This document shows, piece after piece, positions 7,894-14,342 of a DNA stretch of 17,558 nt. The stretch covers positions 1 to 17,558 of the forward strand of contig WLGC01000003.1 of the NCBI GenBank assembly GCA_009703465.1, written 5' to 3'. Position numbers and translations under genes: made by a program. The stretch comes from Actinomycetota bacterium. GTDB lineage: Bacteria > Actinomycetota > Actinomycetes > Actinomycetales > Microbacteriaceae. A model generated the notes under the pieces. The model was not told the origin of the DNA. It saw only the letters and a program-made list of their open reading frames with translations, and did not search any database. Position 1 is the first letter of the stretch. Each line of letters begins with the position of its first letter.

Positions 7894-7903
7894 ACTGTGG
7901 ATT
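7894..7903 (-). repeat. Competing arm complementary to the fadD leader hairpin
   Basis: ACTGTGGATT (plus strand, 7894-7903) is the perfect reverse complement of AATCCACAGT at 7838-7847, which is part of one arm of the leader dyad. Read from the minus strand, this segment comes first, so it could pair with the RBS-proximal arm and prevent the hairpin. This is a geometric observation only. Confidence 0.4.
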
Positions 7904-7962
7904 CATACAACCCAGACAAAATTTCGATTAGTTTTTTGTGATTAATCGCGAGTCTAGAAATT

Positions 7963-7981
7963 ATTTCGAAATATTCGAAAT
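7963..7981. repeat. Perfect 8+8 palindrome just 3' of tRNA-CAU
   Basis: ATTTCGAA (7963-7970) and TTCGAAAT (7974-7981) are perfect reverse complements around a 3-base spacer, 5 bases from the encoded CCA of the tRNA. In the tRNA trailer it would form an AU-rich hairpin, but no T-run follows. It may instead be an operator. The spacing does not match an actinobacterial LexA box. Confidence 0.45.
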
Positions 7982-7986
7982 CACCA

Positions 7987-8063
7987 TGGTGGGGAGTACG
8001 GGACTTGAACCCGTGACCGACGGATTATGAGTCCGCTGCTCTAACCAGCTGAGCTAACTCCCC
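7987..8063 (-). tRNA. tRNA with CAU anticodon (elongator Met or Ile2)
   Basis: The full cloverleaf is visible on the minus strand. The acceptor is GGGGAGT/ACTCCCC, the D-stem GCTC/GAGC, and the anticodon stem GCGGA/TCCGT around loop CTCATAA (anticodon CAU). The T-arm is ACGGG-TTCAAGT-CCCGT, and CCA is encoded in the DNA. The D-loop and lack of initiator features argue against tRNA-fMet. CAU is shared by elongator Met and lysidine-modified Ile2, and I cannot separate them by eye. Confidence 0.95.
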
Positions 8064-8077
8064 TAGTGTCATAAATT

Positions 8078-9574
8078 CTATTCTTCGTCGTTCTTGAGAC
8101 GATCAGTTGCATCTCGAACAACTTTTTTGGCGCGTTGAGCGGTGTTTTTAGCAGTTTCCTTTACTTTTGTGTTCACCGCTTTTGTTCGCTCAACAACCTC
8201 ATCTCTGAGGTCCTCTAGCCTATCCCTGACCTCTTCACGAAGGTCTTCGCTTCGCTCCGAGGCAGCCTCACGTAGAGCCCTTGCTCTCTGGCGGAACTCA
8301 AGCACTCGCTTTTGCATGCTCTCGGGTAAAACACCGATGACTCTGCTGTACGAAGCTTGGTTGTCATCAGAGGTTCTATCTGATTCAGCATCCCCGCGAT
8401 AAAGACCCTCAAAAATACTGATGGTTCTTTCTATGTCGTGAGACTGAATCAGGTAGAGCGAATTCTCTGAAAGTCGGTCGAGCTCCTTTTGATCGGCGGT
8501 AAGAACTTGTTCTAGCTTTTGGGCAAATTCCTGCACGTTATCAGGCTCAAAGAGATAACCGTTATCGCCGTCGTGAACGAGGTGTGGCAGCGCCATGGCG
8601 TTTGCTGCTACAACTGGTCTGCCTGAGGCCATCGCCTCCATGGTTGCAATGCTTTGTAACTCAGCAATTGATGGCATAGCAAAAAGTGTTGCTCGCTCGT
8701 AAGCTAGCGGCAACTCTTCCTCAGTGATATGGCCTAAGAATTTCACCTGGTGATCGATGCCCAGCTCTTTGGCAAGTGCTTCAAGGGTTTTCTTTTCGCC
8801 ACCGTCACCAACAATTTCAACCTGGGTATTCAGGCTCTTTGGTAGCAGTGCCACGGCCTTTAGAAGGTTGTGGATGTGCTTTTCGTAATCCAGTCGCCCA
8901 AGAAACAAAATCCTTGGCTCGTGGTTGGTAGTTGGAGTGTCGTTAGCAAATTTTGAAGCATCAATTCCGCAGCTAATTGCCAAGACGTCTTTCAAGCCGG
9001 CTGCTTTTTCAAGTAGGTCGGCTGCTCTTCTAGTTGGAGTAGTGATGAAATCTACCTGGCTAAGGATGCGACCGGCGTCACGCCAAGCCATCCTCATCAC
9101 GAAGTTTTCTAAGAACTTTGGAATGATCACGGTGTACTTGATCAAGTTCTCAGGCATTACGTGATTTGTGGCGAGCAACCTAATACCCTGCTGCTTTGCG
9201 CTCTGAATTAAATAGCGGCCCATAATCAGGTGAGATTGAATGTGAACCACATCTGGATTTAAATCTTTGAGGATCTTGTCCGTTTTGCTCTTGAGTGTAA
9301 ATGGCCAAACATACCTAAGACTTTTGTGCTGAGGAATTCGGTAGCTCTTGATTCGATGCACGGTCATTGACTGTCCATCGTGAATCTCAGTGAATTTTCC
9401 AAAATTCTTATCAAAAGCAGAAGTAATGATGTGCACGTTGTGACCATGGCGAGCAAGGCCAGAGGCTAGGCGCTCTGCAAAGCGGGCTGCCCCGTTGATA
9501 TGCGGCGGGAATGTGTCACAGCCAATAACAATTGTCAGCGGTTGGGTCGCAACCGACTCATTATTAGATGTCAA
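8078..9574 (-). CDS. GT4 family glycosyltransferase with charged helical C-terminal tail (TTG start)
   Basis: This 498-aa protein has the GT-B fold. The N-terminal acceptor domain begins 'IVIGCDTFPPHINGAARF' (15-32). The donor-binding domain carries 'RILFLGRLDYEKH' (221-233), 'VEIVGDGGE' (252-260) and the EX7E motif 'ELQSIATME' (Glu305, Glu313) followed by 'AMASGRPVV'. The closest known patterns are lipid and glycolipid glycosyltransferases, but donor and acceptor are not determinable. Residues ~418-498 form an unusual Lys/Arg/Glu-rich amphipathic tail. The TTG start is supported by GAGG at 9583-9586, 8 bases upstream, with no ATG nearby. The -1 neighbour is the CAU tRNA. Confidence 0.88.
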   Translation of the reverse strand: MTSNNESVATQPLTIVIGCDTFPPHINGAARFAERLASGLARHGHNVHIITSAFDKNFGKFTEIHDGQSMTVHRIKSYRIPQHKSLRYVWPFTLKSKTDKILKDLNPDVVHIQSHLIMGRYLIQSAKQQGIRLLATNHVMPENLIKYTVIIPKFLENFVMRMAWRDAGRILSQVDFITTPTRRAADLLEKAAGLKDVLAISCGIDASKFANDTPTTNHEPRILFLGRLDYEKHIHNLLKAVALLPKSLNTQVEIVGDGGEKKTLEALAKELGIDHQVKFLGHITEEELPLAYERATLFAMPSIAELQSIATMEAMASGRPVVAANAMALPHLVHDGDNGYLFEPDNVQEFAQKLEQVLTADQKELDRLSENSLYLIQSHDIERTISIFEGLYRGDAESDRTSDDNQASYSRVIGVLPESMQKRVLEFRQRARALREAASERSEDLREEVRDRLEDLRDEVVERTKAVNTKVKETAKNTAQRAKKVVRDATDRLKNDEE

Positions 9575-9582
9575 ACTACTTG

Positions 9583-9586
9583 CCTC
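9583..9586 (-). promoter_or_regulatory. Ribosome binding site supporting the TTG start of the glycosyltransferase
   Basis: GAGG on the minus strand, 8 bases upstream of TTG at 9574. No other initiation codon in the first ~50 codons has comparable support. Confidence 0.45.
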
Positions 9587-9597
9587 GATTTAGGGGT

Positions 9598-9621
9598 CTT
9601 AGCTGAGTCCGCTCAGCTAAG
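9598..9621 (-). terminator. Perfect 10-bp hairpin between the DMT transporter and the glycosyltransferase
   Basis: CTTAGCTGAG (9598-9607) and CTCAGCTAAG (9612-9621) pair perfectly around a TCCG loop. An outer 5-bp stem, AGGGG with CCCCT (9592-9596 and 9632-9636), can extend it. It sits 6 bases after the transporter stop and 23 bases before the next start. Direction and position suit a terminator or processing hairpin, but no T-run follows on the minus strand, so read-through or attenuation is possible. Confidence 0.5.
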
Positions 9622-9627
9622 TCCATT

Positions 9628-10575
9628 TTAGCCCCTGCGTGGCTTTCTATTGAGCTCTGGGTGGACCCTAGACAGAAGGTAAACACCGATAACAGCGACC
9701 AGGGCACTCAAACCAAAACCGGTAGCCACCGCAGCGCTGGCCGCGGTCGCCTCGCCGAGGATGACGATACCTATGGTGACAGCAACCAGAGGGTCAATCA
9801 CAGTTAGTCCTGCAATCACAAGATCCGGTGGTCCTGAGGAATAGGCATTCTGCACAAACCAGCTACCTAGTGCTACCGCGCCAATCAAGGCAACTAGGCA
9901 GGCCAAGGTTAACCATTCAAACTGGCTTTGGTAAATTCTCTGAATTACCACTTTGGCTAGGGTGGCAACGAATCCGTAGAGCACTCCGGCGCCAATCACA
10001 TAGGCAAGGGCCTTTGCCCTTTTACCAACCGTGAAAAACAAAACTGTGAAAACGATGAGAATTGTGCCGAGAACGCCGAGAACTTCCCTTAGCCGGTCGT
10101 CATTCAGAACTGTTTCGTTAGCAACTCCAGAAGCCATCGACACGAAGGCACCGACACCCAGTGTGCAAAGACTGATTGCCACAATGGTTCCGCGATTAAG
10201 TTTGGTCTTTGTCACTCTTGCGTTTAGAAGAGATGTAATAACCAAAGCGATAGCGCCTATCGGCTGAACCACAATAAGAGGAGCCAGAGAAAGCGCTGCA
10301 AGTTGAAGAATAATTCCAAGGCCCATGAAAGCGGTGCCCGAAAGCCACTGCGGTCTCTTTACCAAAGACAAAAGCTGCTTGAGAGAAAGCGAGCCCCTAA
10401 GTTTTTTTCGCGGTACTCCTGGCTTTTTTTCCCGTGAGCCGGTTACCGCCTCGTTTTGAAACTGTGCACCAAATGCGAGAGATACTGCCGCTAAGACTGC
10501 AAAAAATATTGCAAGCAGACGCAGGTCAACACCGGGACCTGTGGCAGAAACATCAAGAACGTTAGAAAACATCAT
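9628..10575 (-). CDS. DMT superfamily (EamA/NIPA-like) membrane transporter
   Basis: This 315-aa protein has about nine to ten hydrophobic segments. An N-terminal helix (about 19-38) is followed by a strongly basic loop (about 48-61, 'REKKPGVPRKKLRG'). Then come closely packed helices including 'LAPLIVVQPIGAIALVITS' (97-115) and, in the second half, 'IDPLVAVTIGIVILGE' (260-275), the pattern of the drug/metabolite transporter superfamily. The substrate is unknown, and multidrug, metabolite or divalent metal transport are all possible. Two adjacent ATGs (10575 and 10572) are available as starts, with only a weak GAAG upstream. It is divergent from peptide deformylase across 63 bases. Confidence 0.75.
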   Translation of the reverse strand: MMFSNVLDVSATGPGVDLRLLAIFFAVLAAVSLAFGAQFQNEAVTGSREKKPGVPRKKLRGSLSLKQLLSLVKRPQWLSGTAFMGLGIILQLAALSLAPLIVVQPIGAIALVITSLLNARVTKTKLNRGTIVAISLCTLGVGAFVSMASGVANETVLNDDRLREVLGVLGTILIVFTVLFFTVGKRAKALAYVIGAGVLYGFVATLAKVVIQRIYQSQFEWLTLACLVALIGAVALGSWFVQNAYSSGPPDLVIAGLTVIDPLVAVTIGIVILGEATAASAAVATGFGLSALVAVIGVYLLSRVHPELNRKPRRG

Positions 10576-10638
10576 TTCTTCATGATGTTACCTTGAGATA
10601 CCACCCTTGATTGGGAACTCACAGGGTAAATTTGAATC

Positions 10639-11205
10639 ATGGCCATTAGACCAATTCACATCACCGGTTCCCCAGTGCTGCATCAGCGCGCTGAAGAAGT
10701 TAGAATTTTCGACCAATCTCTAGCTGAACTAGTAGACGACATGTTCGAAACTATGGATAAGGCTCCCGGGGTTGGCTTAGCCGCTCCTCAAATCGGTGTT
10801 GGGCTTAGGGTTTTTACCTATGACTATCCAGATGATGAGGATCAAGAACGTCGCGGCGTTATCATCAATCCAGTTTTAGAACTTGGCGAAATAATTAACG
10901 AACCGGCCGATGAAGACACCGAGCTTGAGGGTTGCCTATCTGTTCCAGGTGAGCGCTTCCCCTTAAAGCGAGCTGAGAGTGTGAAAATACGTGGCGTAGA
11001 TTTGCAACAAATGCCTGTTGAGATAGAAGCTACCGGTTGGTTTGCCAGAGTTTTTCAACATGAGTTTGATCATCTAGATGGAAAACTTTACGTGGACAGA
11101 CTTGCAGAACCTTGGAAGGAAATTTCAGCTGAGGTTATCTTGGAAAGAGGCTGGGGCAAACCAGGTGTAACTTGGCTACCAGGTCTGGATAATCTCGAAG
11201 ACTAA
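10639..11205 (+). CDS. def: Peptide deformylase
   Basis: Removes the formyl group from the N-terminal Met of new proteins. This 188-aa protein contains all three motifs: 'GVGLAAPQ' (44-51), 'EGCLSVP' (metal ligand Cys99) and 'FQHEFDHLDG' (ligands His141 and His145, catalytic Glu142). The acidic loop 'YPDDEDQERR' (63-72) and the C-terminal 'ERGWGKPGVTWLPG' are extensions common in actinobacterial enzymes. The usual partner fmt is not adjacent. The gene is isolated on the plus strand and ends one base before the convergent azlD stop. Confidence 0.97.
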   Translation: MAIRPIHITGSPVLHQRAEEVRIFDQSLAELVDDMFETMDKAPGVGLAAPQIGVGLRVFTYDYPDDEDQERRGVIINPVLELGEIINEPADEDTELEGCLSVPGERFPLKRAESVKIRGVDLQQMPVEIEATGWFARVFQHEFDHLDGKLYVDRLAEPWKEISAEVILERGWGKPGVTWLPGLDNLED

Positions 11206-11206
11206 C

Positions 11207-11515
11207 TCAACCAAGCCAAAGTCTAATCAGAGCAGCAACTAAGGCAGCGCTTGCGACCATAACAATAAACGGCGCGCGAAGAAAAAGAAGCAACGCCGCA
11301 ACCAAAAGTGCCGGACCCCTGGCATCTAATTCAATTTGAGTTCCACTGGTAAAGCCTTGAACACCAAGTAGGGCGGCTAACAAAGCTACGGTAAGAAGAT
11401 TTGCGATTCTAGCTAGAACTGGATTGTTTAGTACTGAGCTTGGCAATAAGTAGCCGAAAATCTTCCAAGAATAAACAGCAAGGCTAGCTGCCACAATTCC
11501 AAACCATAGGCTCAT
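11207..11515 (-). CDS. azlD: AzlD-type branched-chain amino acid exporter small subunit
   Basis: A small membrane protein (102 aa) with about three to four hydrophobic segments, usual for AzlD (about 100-110 aa). In characterised systems AzlC and AzlD together export branched-chain amino acids or analogues. Its ATG overlaps the azlC stop by 4 bases (ATGA), the standard coupled arrangement. The sequence 'SWKIFGYLLP' near residue 16 matches the AzlD N-terminal pattern. It is the final gene of the kinase-regulator-azlC-azlD transcript and runs to within one base of def. Confidence 0.9.
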   Translation of the reverse strand: MSLWFGIVAASLAVYSWKIFGYLLPSSVLNNPVLARIANLLTVALLAALLGVQGFTSGTQIELDARGPALLVAALLLFLRAPFIVMVASAALVAALIRLWLG

Positions 11516-12222
11516 TTGATTACCTGCTCTTTAGGTTTTAGCCAATTGAATAAACCAAATATCACGGAGCTAAGCCCAGCAACTAGAACCGGAACACCCG
11601 CCGGTAAATAGGGAGTGGTAAATGTAGCAATCAAAATGGCCAAGGCCGCCACGGCAAAAGTTTGGCGCTCCATTAGCCTTGGCCAAATCAAACCAAGAAA
11701 TGCAGCGGCCGCGGCGGCATCTAAACCAAAGTTTTTAGGATCACCTAGAGCGTCGCCAAGCACCGCTCCAATAAATGTCATGAGATTCCAAAAGACAAAG
11801 ACCGCGGCTCCGGTGAGCCAAAAACCTTTTTTCTGGTCGGCAATCTCTTTTTGTGCAGTAGCTACCGCGGTTGACTCATCGATTGTCAAGAGAGCTGGAA
11901 TCAACTTACCTAGACCCAGTGGTTTTAGTAGCGGTGCCATTCTTAATGCGTAGAAACCGTTTCGGATGCCAAGAAGCCAAGCCGAGACAACTGCCGCCCC
12001 TACCCCAATACCGCCCACTCCAGCTGCCGCAATAACGCCAATGAACGCAAACTGTGACCCTCCACTAAACATCAAAAGGCTAAGAACCTGAGTTTGCACG
12101 ATATCAAGACCGGCGGAAACTGAAAGCGCACCGAATGAAATGCCATACAAGCCCGTTGCAAACCCAACTCCTAAGGAGATTGAAAGCACCGAGAACTCAC
12201 GCTGATTTTTTGGTTTAGCCAT
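11512..12222 (-). CDS. azlC: AzlC family branched-chain amino acid exporter large subunit
   Basis: This 236-aa (from ATG 12222) integral membrane protein carries the AzlC signature 'GVGFATGLYGISFGALSVSAGLDIVQTQVLSLLMFSGGSQFAFIG' region (described by position: about residues 17-60), including 'MFSGGSQFA', and 'LGIRNGFYALRMAPLL'. Together with AzlD it should export branched-chain amino acids. A TTG at 12231 would add three residues (MCL) but neither start has a clear Shine-Dalgarno. The ATG overlaps the response-regulator stop by 8 bases, so initiation is probably coupled. The substrate is inferred from the family. Confidence 0.92.
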   Translation of the reverse strand: MAKPKNQREFSVLSISLGVGFATGLYGISFGALSVSAGLDIVQTQVLSLLMFSGGSQFAFIGVIAAAGVGGIGVGAAVVSAWLLGIRNGFYALRMAPLLKPLGLGKLIPALLTIDESTAVATAQKEIADQKKGFWLTGAAVFVFWNLMTFIGAVLGDALGDPKNFGLDAAAAAAFLGLIWPRLMERQTFAVAALAILIATFTTPYLPAGVPVLVAGLSSVIFGLFNWLKPKEQVIK

Positions 12223-12889
12223 TAGACACAACTTTATTTTGTGCAGATAGAAACAGCTGCGCTCTAGTTGCCAGAGAGCATTTTTCTAATATCGCTTTTA
12301 TGGTCGAACGAACTCGATACTTTGGCATATCAAGTTCTTTCGAAATCTCATCATCATCCTTGCATTGCATGAAACAACCAAGCACTTCAGCCTCTTTATC
12401 GGTGAGAAAGGCCAAGCTGGTGTCAATGTTCGGAGTCTGATAATTAAAGGGCTCAGGTTGGTTAATTAGAGACTTAAGAGACTGAAAATCTATTTCTTGC
12501 TCCGACCCAGCGGCGCTTCTAATTGCCTTGAGTAAATCCTGGGATTGAGAGTCCAGAGTTACTAGATCAGTTGCGCCGGCGGCTATGGAAGCGAGTAAAA
12601 GCTCAGAGCTAAAATAGGCGCCGGTCATAATCACGGGAGGCATCTCAACTTTATTCTCTTGGTAAATGGGAATAAGTTTTGAGATCAGTGATACTCCATC
12701 TAATCCGCGTACTCGGTGATCAATTAGTAGAACATCTAGTGCTGCCTCTGGGGCTCTAAGTTTTGAGCTTTCAGCAGAGTCGTCTTCAAAAACCACTTGG
12801 CAATCATCCTGCGAATCAATCAGCATTCTGCGGCCAAATCGAATATCCTCATCAGCATCAATAATTCCTATTCTCAGCGTCTTAGTCAC
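12215..12889 (-). CDS. NarL/FixJ-type response regulator with atypical receiver
   Basis: This 224-aa protein has an N-terminal receiver (about 5-125) and a C-terminal LuxR-type helix-turn-helix ('LTDKEAEVLGCFMQ', about 162-215). The phospho-acceptor is kept (Asp57 in 'LLIDHRVRGLDG'), as is Thr89. The acidic pocket reads D-A-D (11-13) instead of the usual adjacent pair, with Ala at position 12. The conserved Lys near the end of the receiver is replaced: 'AGATDLVTLD' aligns with the family 'AGARGYLLKD', putting Leu112 where Lys is normal. It starts at GTG 12889 inside the end of the kinase gene (8-base overlap) and overlaps azlC. AGGA lies about 10 bases upstream. Probably a DNA-binding regulator with altered or no phospho-signalling. 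Confidence 0.88.
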   Translation of the reverse strand: MTKTLRIGIIDADEDIRFGRRMLIDSQDDCQVVFEDDSAESSKLRAPEAALDVLLIDHRVRGLDGVSLISKLIPIYQENKVEMPPVIMTGAYFSSELLLASIAAGATDLVTLDSQSQDLLKAIRSAAGSEQEIDFQSLKSLINQPEPFNYQTPNIDTSLAFLTDKEAEVLGCFMQCKDDDEISKELDMPKYRVRSTIKAILEKCSLATRAQLFLSAQNKVVSNG

Positions 12890-14156
12890 GAGAAGCTATT
12901 CCTGCCAGTGCTCTTAGTTTTGGAAAAATCGCAGAAATGGTAAAACCAACCCCCGGTACTCGAGTTGCTTCAACAGTTCCGGCGTAGAGTGCAGCTCTCT
13001 CGCGCATAGCAGTCAGACCGGCACCTTGAATTACTTCTACAAGTGCTCGCACATCATCCTCGGCTGTATAACCGGAACTTAGAGATTCCAAGCCGGAATC
13101 GCTGCGACGATTAGCTTCAATTCCATTGTCTTTGATTAGAACCTGAAGCCCCTCTTCAACCCATGAGAAGCCAATAGAAATGTTTGTTCCAATAACGCAG
13201 TGCTTCCTGGCGTTGGCTAGGGCGTCAAAAACAATTCGGTAAATCGCCAGCGCTGCCCCCTCTGAAATTTCAAACCGCTTGCCCTCATGGTTTATTGACA
13301 CATCAAAACCAAATTCACGATAAGTGACTACGAGAATCTCTATTTCATCCAACCCCGGGGGTGCAGCCGATACAGCGTGCGATTTATTGAGCATGTCGTA
13401 AAGGCGTCGTAATTCTGAGTGTGCGGCTCGAGCAGAAGTGGTGATTCTCTCTAGCGAGCGAAGTGCTGATTCCGGGTTCGCTTTTGCTGCATAGCTGCCA
13501 CCCTCCGCTTGCGAAATAACGGCAGCAACTTTTTGAATAGTTAGCTCGTTTATGTCTCTTGCGATATCAAATCTTTCATTTTGCTCAGCTACCTCAAGGG
13601 TCAGTTGTGCCTGAGTCTGAGCCGAAAGCACTCGGTCAAACTCAGTTCCGACATAGACCTCATACGTAATGGCCAATCTGCCGAGCAGCCAAAAAAGAGT
13701 ATTGCCTGTTCCCACGACCAGCGTAAAGAGGATGAATGCCACCGCTTTGTCGCCATCAGTGTTAAGGATGAGCCCGTAGAGGTTTGATCCGTCTGGAAGT
13801 AGAAATGAGTTTGCCCAAGAGACGGCCAGACCAGAGACAATCGTTACTGCAAGACCGATGTAACTCCAAAGGCGAGCAGAAAAGGCTGCAATCAAAAACA
13901 GTGCAATCGGAGCACTGAGTCCACCTAGAACTGGTGATAATCTCAGGAAAATTTCAAGGCTGGTGCCAATAACAATGAGAGCAATGCTCAGAGGTGGTAT
14001 TTTTGCGGCAAATAGAATGGCGGCGGCGAGTAGGCCCGTAACTAGGAGTGCCTGGTAGCCCTGGAGAACGAGATCTAGACCACCAAACAGTAGTAGCGCA
14101 AAGCCAGCTAGAACTGCCGAGGAAGTCCAAGGATGATCCTGGATCCAACGAATCAA
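12882..14156 (-). CDS. Sensor histidine kinase-like protein lacking the phospho-acceptor His (TTG start)
   Basis: This 424-aa membrane protein has about six hydrophobic helices in residues 12-165 and no extracellular sensor domain. A linker follows, then a HisKA_3-like segment where 'FDIARDINELTIQKVAAVI' (196-214) aligns with the family pattern IAR-D/E-L-H-D-x-V-x-Q. The His position is Asn203 and the following Asp is Glu204. The ATPase domain looks intact: N-box 'DALANARKH' (Asn315), 'KDNGIEAN' (Asp343, Gly345) and 'GAGLTAMRERAALY' (378-391). About 30 extra residues separate the last two motifs. The TTG start is set by AGGAGG at 14162-14167. The next gene is its partner regulator, with 8 bases shared. 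Confidence 0.85.
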   Translation of the reverse strand: MIRWIQDHPWTSSAVLAGFALLLFGGLDLVLQGYQALLVTGLLAAAILFAAKIPPLSIALIVIGTSLEIFLRLSPVLGGLSAPIALFLIAAFSARLWSYIGLAVTIVSGLAVSWANSFLLPDGSNLYGLILNTDGDKAVAFILFTLVVGTGNTLFWLLGRLAITYEVYVGTEFDRVLSAQTQAQLTLEVAEQNERFDIARDINELTIQKVAAVISQAEGGSYAAKANPESALRSLERITTSARAAHSELRRLYDMLNKSHAVSAAPPGLDEIEILVVTYREFGFDVSINHEGKRFEISEGAALAIYRIVFDALANARKHCVIGTNISIGFSWVEEGLQVLIKDNGIEANRRSDSGLESLSSGYTAEDDVRALVEVIQGAGLTAMRERAALYAGTVEATRVPGVGFTISAIFPKLRALAGIASRD

Positions 14157-14161
14157 CGTGG

Positions 14162-14167
14162 CCTCCT
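14162..14167 (-). promoter_or_regulatory. Strong ribosome binding site deciding the kinase TTG start
   Basis: AGGAGG on the minus strand lies 5 bases before TTG at 14156. It is the strongest Shine-Dalgarno for a minus-strand gene here and makes the TTG start firm. Confidence 0.75.
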
Positions 14168-14183
14168 GATCCTAGAAAAAGAG

Positions 14184-14259
14184 TGGCTCCCCGGCTTGGA
14201 CTCGAACCAAGAACCTATCGGTTAACAGCCGATTGCTCTGCCAATTGAGCTACCGAGGA
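14184..14259 (-). tRNA. tRNA-Asn (GUU)
   Basis: The minus-strand cloverleaf has acceptor TCCTCGG/CCGGGGA, D-stem GCTC/GAGC and anticodon loop CTGTTAA (anticodon GUU). The T-arm is CTTGG-TTCGAGT-CCAAG, the discriminator is G, and CCA is encoded. It lies 27 bases upstream of the kinase start on the same strand, with a short T-run (TTTTT) 3 bases after CCA, so it may share a transcript with the kinase operon or end just before it. Confidence 0.97.
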
Positions 14260-14342
14260 ATGTTGATTTCGCAACTGCCCTAGACTACCAAAAAATTAGC
14301 CCTGCCATACGGCCGCCCTTGATTTTCGTTGAAAAAAAGCGA
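14260..14342. other. Intergenic spacer with two T-tracts between the dehydrogenase and tRNA-Asn
   Basis: On the minus strand T7 (14332-14338) begins 5 bases after the dehydrogenase stop and T6 lies at 14290-14295. No good stem directly precedes either. The only candidate is a 4-bp CCCA/TGGG fold inside the end of the gene, too far from the first tract. The tRNA-Asn promoter should lie here, but no convincing -35/-10 pair was found. Confidence 0.4.

Noticed and set aside
8075..8080. TAGAAT as a -10 box for the CAU tRNA
   Set aside because: The hexamer is a good match on the minus strand and lies about 12 bases from the tRNA 5' end, but it overlaps the glycosyltransferase stop codon and no -35 hexamer is found at the right spacing.
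10607..10632. TTGATT with a TAAATT as promoter of def
   Set aside because: Spacing of the two hexamers is about 14 bases and no alternative -10 fits at 16-18 bases.
11172..11219. TTGGCT / AGCCAA inverted repeat across the def-azlD ends
   Set aside because: The arms are 6 bp with a 36-base loop, which is expected by chance and gives no stable fold.
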